Assembly: GCF_021440515.1 (NCBI RefSeq)
Contig: NZ_JAKCMV010000034.1
Location: 1-64,000, forward strand
Origin: Enterobacter asburiae
GTDB taxonomy: Bacteria; Pseudomonadota; Gammaproteobacteria; Enterobacterales; Enterobacteriaceae
Length of the DNA stretch: 64,000 bases
Direction of reading: 5' to 3'
Positions 50,685-60,168 of the stretch are shown piece after piece. How positions within the stretch are numbered: position 1 is the stretch's first letter; each line of letters starts with the position of its first letter. The notes under the pieces were generated by a model that saw only the letters and a program-made list of their open reading frames with translations, ran no database searches and was not told the DNA's origin. Both the position numbers and the translations under genes were made by a program.

Positions 50685-51872
50685 TTACGCGGTTTTAACT
50701 TTCACCCCCATCAGCACAATCACCATCGCGCTAACCAGCAACAGCCCGCTTCCGGCGAACACTCCGCTCGCGCCGTTGAGATCGAACACCACCCCGCCGC
50801 CCGCCGCGCCCGCGCTGATTGCCAGCTGAATGGAGGCCACCAGCAGGCCCCCTGCGCTTTCGGCTTCATCCGGTACGGTGGTGGCAAGCCAGGTTGACCA
50901 GCCCACCGGCACCAGACCAAACGCAAAGCCCCACAGCGCCACCAGCAGCCCGTCAAGCATCGCCAGATGCCCAAAGGCGACCATCGTCAGGGCCAGCAGC
51001 CCCATGGCAAACGGCACCAGCGCCAGGGTCAGACGCAGGTTGCGCGCCAGCAGATGCCCGGCAATCGAGGTCCCGACAAAGTTCGCTACGCCAAAGCCGA
51101 GCAGGATCAGGGAGATGCTCTCCACGCTCGCCTGCCCCACCGTTTCCAGGAACGGGCGCAGGTAGGTGAAGAAGGCGAAGTGGCCGCTGAAGATCAAAAT
51201 CGTCGCCAGCATGCCGCCAATCATCCCCGGACGGCGCAGCACGCGGAACAGCGTCCCGAGGCTGCCGCTGCTTTCCGGCTTCATGGAGGGCAGAACCCAC
51301 AGCTGCCAAAGCAGCGCCGCCAGGCTCGGCAGAATGCAGAGGATAAACACGTTGCGCCAGCCGATCAGGCTGCCGAGATAGCTGCCGAGCGGCGCGGCGA
51401 CCACCGTCGCAATGGACACGCTGGAGAAGATCACCGCCAGCGCCTTCGGCACTTTATCCGCTGGCACCAGGCGCATCGCCGTGGCGGTGGACATCGCCCA
51501 GAAGCCGCCGATAGCGACGCCGAGCAGCAGACGGCCCAGCAGCAGGACGTGCAGCGTCGGCGCAAACGCCACCAGCAGGCTGGAGATGATTTGCAGCACC
51601 GAGAAAAACATCAGCACCCAGCGTCTGTCGATACTTTTGGTAGCAGAGGTGATCAGCAGCCCGGTAACCAGCGCCACCAGCGCCGTGGCGGTGACCGCCT
51701 GCCCGGCCATCCCCTCACTGACGCCGAGGCTTGCCGCCATCGGCGTCAGCAGGCTGGCGGGTAGAAATTCCGCCGTGATCAGACCAAACACGCCCAGCCC
51801 CAGTGAATAGACGGCCCGCCAGGCGGGTTTTGCGGGGGCTATGGCCTCGCTCGCCGCGACACATGAATTCAT
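50685..51872 (-). CDS. NepI-like MFS exporter
   Basis: A 395-residue MFS (DHA1-type) transporter with twelve predicted helices. It is similar along its length to E. coli NepI, the purine ribonucleoside efflux pump (LITAEFLPASLLTPMAASLG, GGFWAMSTATAMRLVPADKVPKAL, PVGWSTWLATTVPDEAE). Identity is partial, so it may export another compound. GGGAGAAC precedes the ATG. It is divergent from an AraC-type regulator across 116 bp, which probably controls it. Confidence 0.82.
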   Translation of the reverse strand: MNSCVAASEAIAPAKPAWRAVYSLGLGVFGLITAEFLPASLLTPMAASLGVSEGMAGQAVTATALVALVTGLLITSATKSIDRRWVLMFFSVLQIISSLLVAFAPTLHVLLLGRLLLGVAIGGFWAMSTATAMRLVPADKVPKALAVIFSSVSIATVVAAPLGSYLGSLIGWRNVFILCILPSLAALLWQLWVLPSMKPESSGSLGTLFRVLRRPGMIGGMLATILIFSGHFAFFTYLRPFLETVGQASVESISLILLGFGVANFVGTSIAGHLLARNLRLTLALVPFAMGLLALTMVAFGHLAMLDGLLVALWGFAFGLVPVGWSTWLATTVPDEAESAGGLLVASIQLAISAGAAGGGVVFDLNGASGVFAGSGLLLVSAMVIVLMGVKVKTA

Positions 51873-51988
51873 CTGTTGTTCTCCCGTTATAAAATTGTGA
51901 CAACTGTCTCAAAAGCATAGAGAGTTCCCGGTGGACGATCTATGACATATAATCTTGGATTATTGATTATTCGTCCGGAAGTGATGAG

Positions 51989-52945
51989 ATGAGCAGCCAG
52001 TCCCCCGATTTAATCAGCGAGCTTCTGCACGGAATGCGCCTTTCCGGGGTGAAATACCGCCGCATCGAGGCCAGCTCGCCCTTTGGCGTGGCGTTTCATC
52101 AGGCGCCCGGCAAAGCGCAGTTTCACTTTGTCAGCCACGGCACGGCCCTGCTGCGCATGGAGAGCGGCGCGACCTTTCCCCTCAGCGGCGGCGACGCGCT
52201 GTTTATTCCCAACGGCAATGCCCACGCCCTGCTCTCGGACGAACAGGCGGATATCACCCCGGTGAGCGCCTTTCCGAGCGAGCCGATTTGCAGCTCGGTG
52301 TGCGCCATCAGCTGCGAGCCGTGCCCGGACAGCGAAAACACAATCATATTCAGCGGATGTATGGACTTCGAGCTTGGCGGGATGCAGCCGCTGATCAAGG
52401 CGATGCCGGAAGTGATGATGGTGAGCCGTCTGATGACCACCTGGCCGGAGATCCACCCGCTGCTCGCGGCGATGGAGCGCGAATCCATGACCCGTCAGGC
52501 GGGTTTCGCCGGGATCCTCGCGCGTCTTGCGGACGTGGTCGCCGCGCTGATCGTGCGCGGATGGGTGGAAGGCGGATGCGGGAAAGCGACCGGATGGGTG
52601 CAGGTGCTGCGCGACCCGCGCCTGAGCCGGGCGATTTACGCCATGCACCAGCAGCCCGGCGTGAACTGGAACGTGGCGGACCTGGCAAAAGAGGCCGGCA
52701 CGTCACGCTCGGTCTTCGCCGAGCGTTTTCTCTCGGCGACGGGCACCACCCCGGCGAAATATCTCACTGAGCTGCGCATGCGCCTGGCGGTGCAGTACAT
52801 TCGCCATGAACATCAGCCGCTCGAAACGGTGGCGCTGCGCCTGGGATATGGCTCCCTTGCCGCGTTTAGCCGGGCGTTTAAGCGGATTGTCGGCCACGCG
52901 CCGGGGGGATTACGGGAGAAGGGTCAGACCCCGGAAGAGGTCTGA
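51989..52945 (+). CDS. AraC-family regulator with N-terminal cupin domain
   Basis: A 318-residue regulator. The N-terminal half is a cupin-type ligand domain (about 15-190, HFVSHGTALLRMES, SGGDALFIPNGNAH) with several cysteines (CSSVCAISCEPC), and the C-terminal AraC DNA-binding domain covers about 215-310 (NVADLAKEAGTSRSVFAERF). This is the architecture of regulators that control a divergent exporter. The cysteine cluster could respond to metal or redox, which is inference. It converges on the porin gene. Confidence 0.87.
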   Translation: MSSQSPDLISELLHGMRLSGVKYRRIEASSPFGVAFHQAPGKAQFHFVSHGTALLRMESGATFPLSGGDALFIPNGNAHALLSDEQADITPVSAFPSEPICSSVCAISCEPCPDSENTIIFSGCMDFELGGMQPLIKAMPEVMMVSRLMTTWPEIHPLLAAMERESMTRQAGFAGILARLADVVAALIVRGWVEGGCGKATGWVQVLRDPRLSRAIYAMHQQPGVNWNVADLAKEAGTSRSVFAERFLSATGTTPAKYLTELRMRLAVQYIRHEHQPLETVALRLGYGSLAAFSRAFKRIVGHAPGGLREKGQTPEEV

Positions 52946-52956
52946 CCCGTTGCGCA

Positions 52957-54339
52957 TCAGAAGTAATACTTAAACCGCAGGCGGCCGCCGTAGCGGGAGT
53001 CGTTGTTGTCCTCGCCGCTGTTTGGATGCCCTTCTATCCATGAGGCGTAGGCCCCCAGATAAATATTGAAGTTCTTCATCTTCATGACGTCAGGAATGAG
53101 ATACGAGGCGTGCAGCGTGTGGATATCGTATTTGCCCGGATCGCTTATCCAGCAATCGCTGTCGCAGTCGGCGTTGAAGCTGGCGGTATTAAACTTCTCG
53201 ATCTCGTTGTGCGCGTAGATATAGCCAAGCTCGACGTTACGCCACAGGCCGTTGATGCCCGAGGTGAAGTCATTTTCATCCGTGGCGTCCATATAGGCGG
53301 TATTGAAGTTCACCACCACGCCGTCATCCGGATCGGCCTTCTGCCCGTTCCAGGTCATGGTCAGGCCGTAGCCGGTACGGCTGGACTCGTCGACCCATTT
53401 GCCAGATGAATTACGGTAGCCGTAGGCGTTGTTGACCAGGTTGCTCTCCATCGCGACGGCGGTCGAGAACGCGCCGCTCTGCCAGGACACCACCGGGCGC
53501 ACGTAGGCGACGTTTTTCTGGTTATCGAGATCCGCGCCGTGGTACTGCTGGTCAACAAACAGCGTGCTGCCGTCCTCCAGTAGGGTGTTCACCTCGAAAT
53601 ACCAGTTATCGAGGGTTTTACTGACCAGGAAGTTGCCGCCGCTGTTGCTGCGCCCGCGCCCCTCTTTCATCATGTAGATATAGCCGTACCCGTCGCTGTA
53701 GAGATCGTTGGCCGTGTTACCGGAATATTCAACGAAGGTATCCTGATTCAGCGGGAACATGTCGTAGGCTTCGAAGCGCCCGACCTTCACCTTCCAGTCG
53801 TTTTCCGTGCCGAAGAAGAACACCGCGTCATCGAGGTTCATCTTGCCCGTCAAATCCGCGAGCGGCTGAACGGAGAAGCCCGCAAAATTGCCGTTATCCA
53901 TCCGACGATAGCCGTCAAAGCCCAGCAGCAGGCGACCGTTGATATCCCAGCGCTCGTCGCTGCCCGGCGCCCAGTCTTTATTCGCTGACGTTTTAACGGA
54001 GGTCAGGCTGCCGGTGCTGCTCGCCGCATCCATGTTAAATTCCACGTCGCCGTAAAATTTAATATCGCCATAGCCTGAAAGCGTCAGTTTTGGCGCGTTG
54101 TCGGCGGCCACCGGCTGCGCCGATTCAACGGCGATTGCGGGGGTTTTTGACGCGGTGACGGTTTGCTGCTGTTGCAGCACTTTAATTTGCGCTTCCGCCT
54201 GTGCCGCGCGGTTTTCTGCATTTTCGAGCCGCGCTTCCAGGTTTGCCAGCTTTTGTTCAAGGGTCAGGGGTGTGTTTGCTGCGAAGGCGCCTGGCATACA
54301 TAAAGCACTCATGGCCAGAGCAATAGGTTTAACTCTCAT
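52957..54339 (-). CDS. carbohydrate outer-membrane porin, RafY-like
   Basis: A 460-residue outer-membrane protein. The ATG at 54339 gives a good signal peptide (MRVKPIALAMSALCMPGAFAA) and has GAGG at proper spacing; the ATG at 54348 does not. After the signal comes a short coiled coil (about 28-60, LEQKLANLEARLENAENRAAQAEAQ), as in ScrY and RafY glycoporins, then a beta-barrel ending in the typical aromatic C-terminus KYYF. It would let oligosaccharides or glycosides cross the outer membrane. It is the second gene of an operon with the GPH symporter. Confidence 0.82.
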   Translation of the reverse strand: MRVKPIALAMSALCMPGAFAANTPLTLEQKLANLEARLENAENRAAQAEAQIKVLQQQQTVTASKTPAIAVESAQPVAADNAPKLTLSGYGDIKFYGDVEFNMDAASSTGSLTSVKTSANKDWAPGSDERWDINGRLLLGFDGYRRMDNGNFAGFSVQPLADLTGKMNLDDAVFFFGTENDWKVKVGRFEAYDMFPLNQDTFVEYSGNTANDLYSDGYGYIYMMKEGRGRSNSGGNFLVSKTLDNWYFEVNTLLEDGSTLFVDQQYHGADLDNQKNVAYVRPVVSWQSGAFSTAVAMESNLVNNAYGYRNSSGKWVDESSRTGYGLTMTWNGQKADPDDGVVVNFNTAYMDATDENDFTSGINGLWRNVELGYIYAHNEIEKFNTASFNADCDSDCWISDPGKYDIHTLHASYLIPDVMKMKNFNIYLGAYASWIEGHPNSGEDNNDSRYGGRLRFKYYF

Positions 54340-54435
54340 GGATTCCATCCTCGTGATTTATTTTTTTTCACTTCTACGTGCAGAGCGAATAGCCGGTAAT
54401 ACTGCATCATTACCGGCCGAGTACATCATTCGTTA

Positions 54436-55794
54436 TTATTCTTTGGCGAACTCACCTTTATTCAGATCGCTCACCACGCCGTTCATCACGCTTTCCGTCA
54501 GGCTATAAAATTTAATAGAGATCGCGGTGAGTAAATAAAAGAGGGAAGGAATAAGGGTGAACAGTAATATTACCCCCTGTACCGCGCTTTCCGACTGAAC
54601 CTGGCTGTTGGATTCATAATTAAACCACGCCAGCACCCAGCCTAATATCGCACCGCCGACGGCGACCCCTAATTTAATAATGAATATATTGGCCGCGACG
54701 TTCATGCCGGTAATACGACGCTGGGTTTTCCACTCGCCGTAGTTATTGGCATCGGTAATCATCGACCACTGCAACGCGCCGTTGCCCCCCTGCACAATCT
54801 GGATCAGCACGTGGGCGATCAGCGGCACAATCCAGAACTCCAGCGGCAGCCAGAAGCAGGCCACGCCGAGCGCCGCGTTGAGCAGGTTGATCCAGAAAGA
54901 GAGCTTCACCTTGCAGAACCGGGTGCCGAACGGCTGCGCCAGCACCGAGCCAAACATCGAGGCCAGCATCCCGCCGAGCATGAAAATAGAGATGACGTCC
55001 GCGCCTTTTTGCAGCACCGTGTTGACGTAATACACCACCGCCCCGCCGCGGATCACTACCGCCACCAGCATCATGAAGTTATAGACCGACAAGATGCGCC
55101 ACTGGTCGTTACGAAACAGGATCTTCACGTCGCGGGCGATGTTGAGATTCTCTTCTTTGATGGGCTGAACGCGCTCTTTGGTCGTGAGGAAGCAGACCAG
55201 GAACATCAGGCAACCAATCACGCCAAATATAGCCATCGCCACCTGAATGCCGGTCGCGCGATCGCCGGGGAAGAGGTAATCCGCCAGCGGCAGAATACAG
55301 GCCGTGCCCAGCGCGCCGCCGACGGGCGTGATGGCAAAACGCCAGGATTGCAGGGAGAGATTTTCGCGCGGGTCGGAGGTCAGCGCCGCGCCCAGCGAGC
55401 AGTAGGGAATGTTAATCGCGGTGTACATCAGGGTCATGAAAATATAGGCCCCGACGGCGTAGTAGATTTTCCCGGTTTCGGTGAAGTCGGGAATGGAATA
55501 GACCAGCACGCAGCTGACCGCAAAGGGCACGCATATCGCCAGCAGCCACGGGCGGAATCGCCCCCAGCGGGTGGAGGTGGCGTCCGCAATTGCACCCATT
55601 ACCGGATCGGTTATCGCATCTAATAAACGCACCAGAAGAAACATGGTTCCCATTATTGCGGGAGGTAAACCGTAAATATCCGTGTAGTAGTAGGCAAGAA
55701 TGGCGACAGAGGAGTCAAATACAATATGGCTTGCCGCATCCCCCAGGCTATAGCCTATTTTTTCTTTTACTGGAATTTTTACTGCAACCGACAT
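54436..55794 (-). CDS. GPH-family sugar:cation symporter
   Basis: A 452-residue inner-membrane symporter of the glycoside-pentoside-hexuronide family (YicJ/MelB type) with twelve helices. Typical segments are KIGYSLGDAASHIVFDS at the N-terminus, RLLDAITDPVMGAIADAT and the TDANNYGEWKTQRR loop. The substrate is probably a glycoside or oligosaccharide, unresolved. GAGGG precedes the ATG. It is transcribed before the porin (87 bp gap), from a promoter overlapped by a LacI-type operator at 55817. Confidence 0.88.
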   Translation of the reverse strand: MSVAVKIPVKEKIGYSLGDAASHIVFDSSVAILAYYYTDIYGLPPAIMGTMFLLVRLLDAITDPVMGAIADATSTRWGRFRPWLLAICVPFAVSCVLVYSIPDFTETGKIYYAVGAYIFMTLMYTAINIPYCSLGAALTSDPRENLSLQSWRFAITPVGGALGTACILPLADYLFPGDRATGIQVAMAIFGVIGCLMFLVCFLTTKERVQPIKEENLNIARDVKILFRNDQWRILSVYNFMMLVAVVIRGGAVVYYVNTVLQKGADVISIFMLGGMLASMFGSVLAQPFGTRFCKVKLSFWINLLNAALGVACFWLPLEFWIVPLIAHVLIQIVQGGNGALQWSMITDANNYGEWKTQRRITGMNVAANIFIIKLGVAVGGAILGWVLAWFNYESNSQVQSESAVQGVILLFTLIPSLFYLLTAISIKFYSLTESVMNGVVSDLNKGEFAKE

Positions 55795-55816
55795 AGATAT
55801 CCCTCTTGTTTTTTAT

Positions 55817-55828
55817 GAAACCGGTTTC
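55817..55828. promoter_or_regulatory. LacI/GalR-family operator
   Basis: GAAACCGGTTTC is a perfect 12 bp palindrome with the central CG typical of LacI/GalR operators. It lies 23 bp upstream of the symporter start, where a repressor would block transcription. No LacI-family gene is found in this window. Confidence 0.75.
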
Positions 55829-56153
55829 TGTTGTCGGCAATCATTTCGCCTGAGCGGGGCGGGTTAATCCATTATGTTTTTTCACTAAAAGCTTATGTTT
55901 TTTGTTTTATGTGATCCTGATATTTAAATAGGCGTATTTCCTGAAAAAAGGTGTGAGGTGGATATTTGTATTTTTGCCATCTATTCCTCCAGTCAATATT
56001 TTAAGCGTTAATTACATTTACCATCGCAACGGTAAATTGTCTGGTTCTGTGAAAATTGGGATATTCACCACGCGAATTTTTCAATATTCGTCTAAGGTTT
56101 TCAGGTGGTTGATGAGAGCGGGCACGCTGCTCAGCGAATAAAGGAGAGAACCG
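55829..56153. promoter_or_regulatory. intergenic region between symporter operon and treA
   Basis: This A/T-rich gap must carry the promoter of treA and upstream control of the symporter operon. TTATGTTTTTT occurs twice (55872-55882 and 55893-55903). TGTGATCC at 55910-55917 is a good half CRP site, but the second half is poor. No coding sequence or clear sigma factor element can be supported. GGAGAG at the right end is the treA ribosome site. Confidence 0.4.
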
Positions 56154-57836
56154 ATGATAAGACCTCATATGCGCCACCCTACACTTTTGCAGCTCGCGCT
56201 TGGCGGCGCGCTGCTGGGCGTTACCGCCTTCGCGGCGGCTAACGAGCCGGCAACCGGCCAGCCGACGTCCCCGGATATTCTGCTCGGCCCTCTGTTTAAC
56301 GACGTGCAGAGCGCCAAACTTTTCCCGGATCAAAAAACCTTTGCCGACGCGGTGCCGAAAAGCGATCCGCTGATGATCCTTGCCGATTACCGTATGCAGC
56401 ACACTCAGTCCGGCTTTGACCTGCGCCACTTTGTGGAGATGAACTTTACCCTGCCGACGGAAGGCGAAAAGTATGTTCCTCCAGCGGGACAGAGCTTACG
56501 CGAGCACATTGACGGCCTGTGGCCGGTGCTGACGCGCGCCACGGATAAAGCCGGTAAATGGGATTCGCTGCTGCCGCTGCCGAAACCCTACGTGGTGCCC
56601 GGCGGGCGTTTCCGCGAGGTCTATTACTGGGACAGCTACTTCACCATGCTTGGGCTGGCGGAGAGCGGTCACTGGGACAAAATCAGCGATATGGTGGATA
56701 ACTTCGCCTATGAGATCGATACCTGGGGCCATATCCCGAACGGCAACCGCAGCTATTACCTGAGCCGCTCGCAGCCGCCGTTCTTCTCGCTGATGGTGGA
56801 ACTGCTCGCCACGCACGACGGCGAGGCGCTGAAAAAATATCGCCCACAGATGGAAAAAGAGTATGCCTACTGGATGGACGGCGTGGACGCGCTCCAGCCA
56901 GGCCAGGGCAACAAACGCGTTGTGAAACTGGACGATGGCGCGGTGCTGAACCGCTACTGGGACGACCGGGACACCCCGCGCCCGGAGTCCTGGCTGGATG
57001 ACGTCACCACCGCGAAAAACAACCCTAACCGCCCGGCGACGGAGATCTATCGCGATCTGCGCTCCGCCGCAGCGTCCGGCTGGGACTTTAGCTCCCGCTG
57101 GATGGACGATCCGCAAAAGCTCGGCACGATCCGCACCACCAGCATTGTGCCGGTCGATCTGAACGCCCTGATGTTTAAGATGGAAAAACTGCTGGCACAG
57201 GCGAGCCAGGACGCGGGCGATGCCGCCAGCGCGAGCAAATATGAGGCGCTGGCGACCGCGCGTCAGAAGGCGATTGAGAGCCACCTGTGGAATGACAAAG
57301 AGGGCTGGTACGCGGATTACGATCTGAAAACCAAAAAGGTGCGCAATCAGCTGACCGCTGCCGCCCTCTTCCCGCTGTACGTGAAGGCGGCCTCGCAGGA
57401 GAGAGCGGATAAAGTGGCGGCGGCGACCTCGTCGCGGCTGTTAAAACCGGGCGGGATTTCTACCACCACCATCAACAGCGGCCAGCAGTGGGATGCCCCG
57501 AACGGCTGGGCGCCGCTGCAATGGGTGGCGACGGAAGGGTTGCAGAACTACGGTCAGGACAAGGTGGCGATGGATGTGACCTGGCGCTTCCTGAAAAACG
57601 TTCAGCACACCTACGATCGCGAGCAGAAGCTGGTGGAGAAGTATGATGTGTCGAGCACCGGAACCGGCGGTGGCGGCGGCGAGTACCCGTTGCAGGACGG
57701 CTTTGGCTGGAGCAACGGGGTGACGCTGAAGATGCTGGATCTGGTGTGTCCGAAGGAGAAACCGTGCAACAGCGTGCCGGAAAACCCGCCTGCGGCGAAT
57801 GATGCGGTGGCGCCGCAGAAGAGCGCGGCGCAGTAG
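56154..57836 (+). CDS. treA: periplasmic trehalase
   Basis: Hydrolyses trehalose to two glucose molecules in the periplasm, allowing use of trehalose at high osmolarity. The 560-residue GH37 protein has a signal peptide (about 1-31), trehalase signature 1 ([14 protein letters not shown]) and signature 2 ([10 protein letters not shown]), and the [19 protein letters not shown] segment. It matches E. coli TreA throughout the mature region. GGAGAG precedes the ATG. It marks the return to the E. coli-like backbone. Confidence 0.97.
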   Translation: MIRPHMRHPTLLQLALGGALLGVTAFAAANEPATGQPTSPDILLGPLFNDVQSAKLFPDQKTFADAVPKSDPLMILADYRMQHTQSGFDLRHFVEMNFTLPTEGEKYVPPAGQSLREHIDGLWPVLTRATDKAGKWDSLLPLPKPYVVPGGRFREVYYWDSYFTMLGLAESGHWDKISDMVDNFAYEIDTWGHIPNGNRSYYLSRSQPPFFSLMVELLATHDGEALKKYRPQMEKEYAYWMDGVDALQPGQGNKRVVKLDDGAVLNRYWDDRDTPRPESWLDDVTTAKNNPNRPATEIYRDLRSAAASGWDFSSRWMDDPQKLGTIRTTSIVPVDLNALMFKMEKLLAQASQDAGDAASASKYEALATARQKAIESHLWNDKEGWYADYDLKTKKVRNQLTAAALFPLYVKAASQERADKVAAATSSRLLKPGGISTTTINSGQQWDAPNGWAPLQWVATEGLQNYGQDKVAMDVTWRFLKNVQHTYDREQKLVEKYDVSSTGTGGGGGEYPLQDGFGWSNGVTLKMLDLVCPKEKPCNSVPENPPAANDAVAPQKSAAQ

Positions 57837-57845
57837 CGGGGTTGA

Positions 57846-57873
57846 GCCGGGTGGCGGCGATGCCTTACCCGGC
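57846..57873. repeat. REP-type palindrome
   Basis: GCCGGGT and ACCCGGC around GGCGGCGATGCCTT, followed by CTACAAAAC as at 195. It is located 10 bp after treA, between converging genes. Confidence 0.8.
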
Positions 57874-57905
57874 CTACAAAACATTACGAGAAATTTCAGG
57901 ACATT

Positions 57906-60008
57906 TTAGAAACTATAGCTCGCCCCCAGCTGCCAGGTGCGGTCGCGCCCGATCCAGCAGTTGGTGGCATCGTAGCAGGTTAAGGTTTCTTTGTTGGTGA
58001 CGTTTTGCGCGCTGGCCTTAACCGTCAGTCCCGCAAGCGATGGCGAAATCTCCTCCATGCGATACGACGCCGCGAGATCGTACTGGGTGGTGCCGCCGAG
58101 CTTGCCCGCGTCGTTGGTCGGGGCAATCTCCATCGGCCCGGTGTAGCGCAGGCCAGCGCCGATATTCAATCCCCGCAGCGGCGTGTTATCAAAGGTGTAA
58201 TCCCCCCACAGGTTCGCGGCGTTTTCCGGCACCTGGGTCGGGCGTTTGCCTTTGTATTTGTCATCTTCGGTGTTGATCGCATGGGTATAGGCGTAGTTCG
58301 CGATAATTGTCAGGTTATCGGTTGGACGACTCACCATCGACAGCTCGGCGCCTTTGGACTCCACTTCCCCGGTCTGGCGATAGTTCAGGAAGCCCGGATC
58401 GGAGGTGACCACGTTTTTCTGGCGAATGTTGAACACCGAGGCGGTAAAGGTCGTCGCGTAGTCCGCCAGCAGGTATTTCACCCCGCCCTCAACCTGCTTG
58501 CTGGTCGTCGGTTTGACGTCCTTCGCCGTCAGCGTGCCCTGCGGAGAAACCGGCGCGAAGCCTTCGGAGTAGCTGATAAACGGCGAAATACCGTTGTCGA
58601 AGGCGTAGAGCGCCCCCAGGCGTTTCGTTACTCTGTCTTGCGACACCCAGGCCTTATCGCCGTTTTGCAGGTAGTCGGTGGTCACCGAGCGGTAGTCGTC
58701 ATAGCGCAGGCTGCCCAGCAGGTTCAGCCCGCCAAACTCCACCTGATCCTGAAGGTAGTAGCCGTTTTGCTGATAGCTCAGGCGGTTTCTCTGCGCCGTG
58801 TAGAGCCCAAGCGCGCTCTCGCTGACCTGCGAGTAGTCAGGATCGCGCATATCGATCCCCGGCGTGGCGGAGGCGTAACGATAGTGGAAGTGGGAGTTCA
58901 TCTTCTGGTAGTCGAAGCCCGCCAGCAGATGGTGTGTCCATTCACCCAACGCATAGGTTTTGGTGATCTGGTTATCAATGTTAAAACTCTGGAGATCTTC
59001 ATCCGTGGTATAGGCAAAGCGGTTGAGTTCGTAAACCTCTGCCCCCGTCCCCGTTGAGTAAACGCTGCGCTGGTGGGTATCGACGTCAAAATAGCGCGCC
59101 TTCTGGTTAAAGCCCCAGCCGCTGTCGAACTCGTGTTCGAAGCTATAGCCCAGCATCCACTGGCGCTGCTTAAAGCCGCTCCACTCATCCCCGGCGTAGT
59201 CGCGGCGGTCGGCGTATTTCGAGCGCAGATACGACAGCGGAAGCGGATTAGACGGCGACAGGCTCGGCGTGTTCTGCGCCAGCGCGTCAATAGTCAGACG
59301 GGTTTTGTTGTCCGGCTGCCAGGTGACCGACGGGGCGACAAGGTAGTTTTCATAGCGCGTGGTGTGCGGCTGGTCGTCGTTCTCCGTCGCCTTGCCCAGC
59401 AGGCGGTAGTTCCAGTCGCTGTCGGCAATTTGCCCGGTAGAGTCGAGATAGCCCTCTTTCAGATTGCGGTTGCCGGTGGTGAACCCCAGCTCGGTTTTCG
59501 CCGCTTTTTGCGGTTTTTTACTCTGAATATTGACCAGCCCGCCCGGCGATCCGCCGCCGTAGAGCACGGACGATGGCCCTTTAAGAATATCCACGCTCTC
59601 GATCAGCAGCGGATCGATACGCGCCTTGGTGTTGCCGGTGACGTTATAGGGCAGCTGAAGCCCGTTATAAAATTCCTGATCGACCGTGAAGCCGCGGATT
59701 TTGTATTCGCTCATGTAGGACGTGTTGCCGCGCACCTCCGTCGACACGCCCGGCGCATAGCGCAGTATTTCGTTTACCGAGCTGGCGTGGCGCTGTTCGA
59801 TCTCCTGCGCCGATACCGTATTGATCGTCTGCGGGGTTTTACTCTCCGCCACGGCTGATTTGGTGGCGCTGTTGGTCCAGACCGGCAGCTCGCTACCCTG
59901 CTCCGCCCCGGTGACCAGCATCGTCGTTTCTTCGGCGAAGGCCTGTGCCTGTAAGGCCAGCGTCACGGCTCCTGCCAACGCGCATAACGCAAAACGTGAG
60001 GAATTCAT
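57906..60008 (-). CDS. TonB-dependent siderophore receptor
   Basis: Outer-membrane receptor of 700 residues. A signal peptide (about 1-25, ending AQAFA) is followed by a TonB-box-like TMLVTG, a plug domain (about 50-165, SVDILKGPSSVLYGGGSPGG) and a 22-stranded barrel ending in GASYSF. It belongs to the FhuA/FoxA/FhuE group of hydroxamate-type siderophore receptors, but the siderophore cannot be named. A Fur-type box lies upstream. No siderophore synthesis or ABC uptake genes are adjacent. In E. coli this interval between treA and ycgR lacks a receptor. Confidence 0.92.
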   Translation of the reverse strand: MNSSRFALCALAGAVTLALQAQAFAEETTMLVTGAEQGSELPVWTNSATKSAVAESKTPQTINTVSAQEIEQRHASSVNEILRYAPGVSTEVRGNTSYMSEYKIRGFTVDQEFYNGLQLPYNVTGNTKARIDPLLIESVDILKGPSSVLYGGGSPGGLVNIQSKKPQKAAKTELGFTTGNRNLKEGYLDSTGQIADSDWNYRLLGKATENDDQPHTTRYENYLVAPSVTWQPDNKTRLTIDALAQNTPSLSPSNPLPLSYLRSKYADRRDYAGDEWSGFKQRQWMLGYSFEHEFDSGWGFNQKARYFDVDTHQRSVYSTGTGAEVYELNRFAYTTDEDLQSFNIDNQITKTYALGEWTHHLLAGFDYQKMNSHFHYRYASATPGIDMRDPDYSQVSESALGLYTAQRNRLSYQQNGYYLQDQVEFGGLNLLGSLRYDDYRSVTTDYLQNGDKAWVSQDRVTKRLGALYAFDNGISPFISYSEGFAPVSPQGTLTAKDVKPTTSKQVEGGVKYLLADYATTFTASVFNIRQKNVVTSDPGFLNYRQTGEVESKGAELSMVSRPTDNLTIIANYAYTHAINTEDDKYKGKRPTQVPENAANLWGDYTFDNTPLRGLNIGAGLRYTGPMEIAPTNDAGKLGGTTQYDLAASYRMEEISPSLAGLTVKASAQNVTNKETLTCYDATNCWIGRDRTWQLGASYSF

Positions 60009-60040
60009 GGTCTCTTCTTATTATCACTTGATATTGGGAA

Positions 60041-60055
60041 CGCTAATTATTCTCA
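60041..60055 (-). promoter_or_regulatory. Fur box of the siderophore receptor gene
   Basis: TGAGAATAATTAGCG on the minus strand matches the 7-1-7 Fur consensus TGATAATNATTATCA at 11 of 14 positions. It lies 33 bp upstream of the receptor ATG, so iron repression is likely. Confidence 0.65.
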
Positions 60056-60102
60056 TTTCTATTAGCAAATCAATACGGGCGCGAAAAATTCACCGGTTTG
60101 TA

Positions 60103-60129
60103 TTAAGTTTCATTTCAGGCTGCCGATAA
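60103..60129 (+). promoter_or_regulatory. sigma-28 (FliA) promoter of ycgR
   Basis: TTAAGTTT, 11 bp, then GCCGATAA: one mismatch in the -35 box, exact spacing and a perfect -10 box. It is 39 bp upstream of the ycgR GTG. E. coli ycgR is also a FliA-dependent class III flagellar gene. Confidence 0.9.
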
Positions 60130-60168
60130 CTCCATGACAGTCTGTCACATATCGAGGAGCCATCTGGC

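Noticed and set aside
55905-55925. CRP site upstream of the symporter or treA
   Set aside because: The left half TGTGA is good but the right half is far from TCACA, so only a half site is present.
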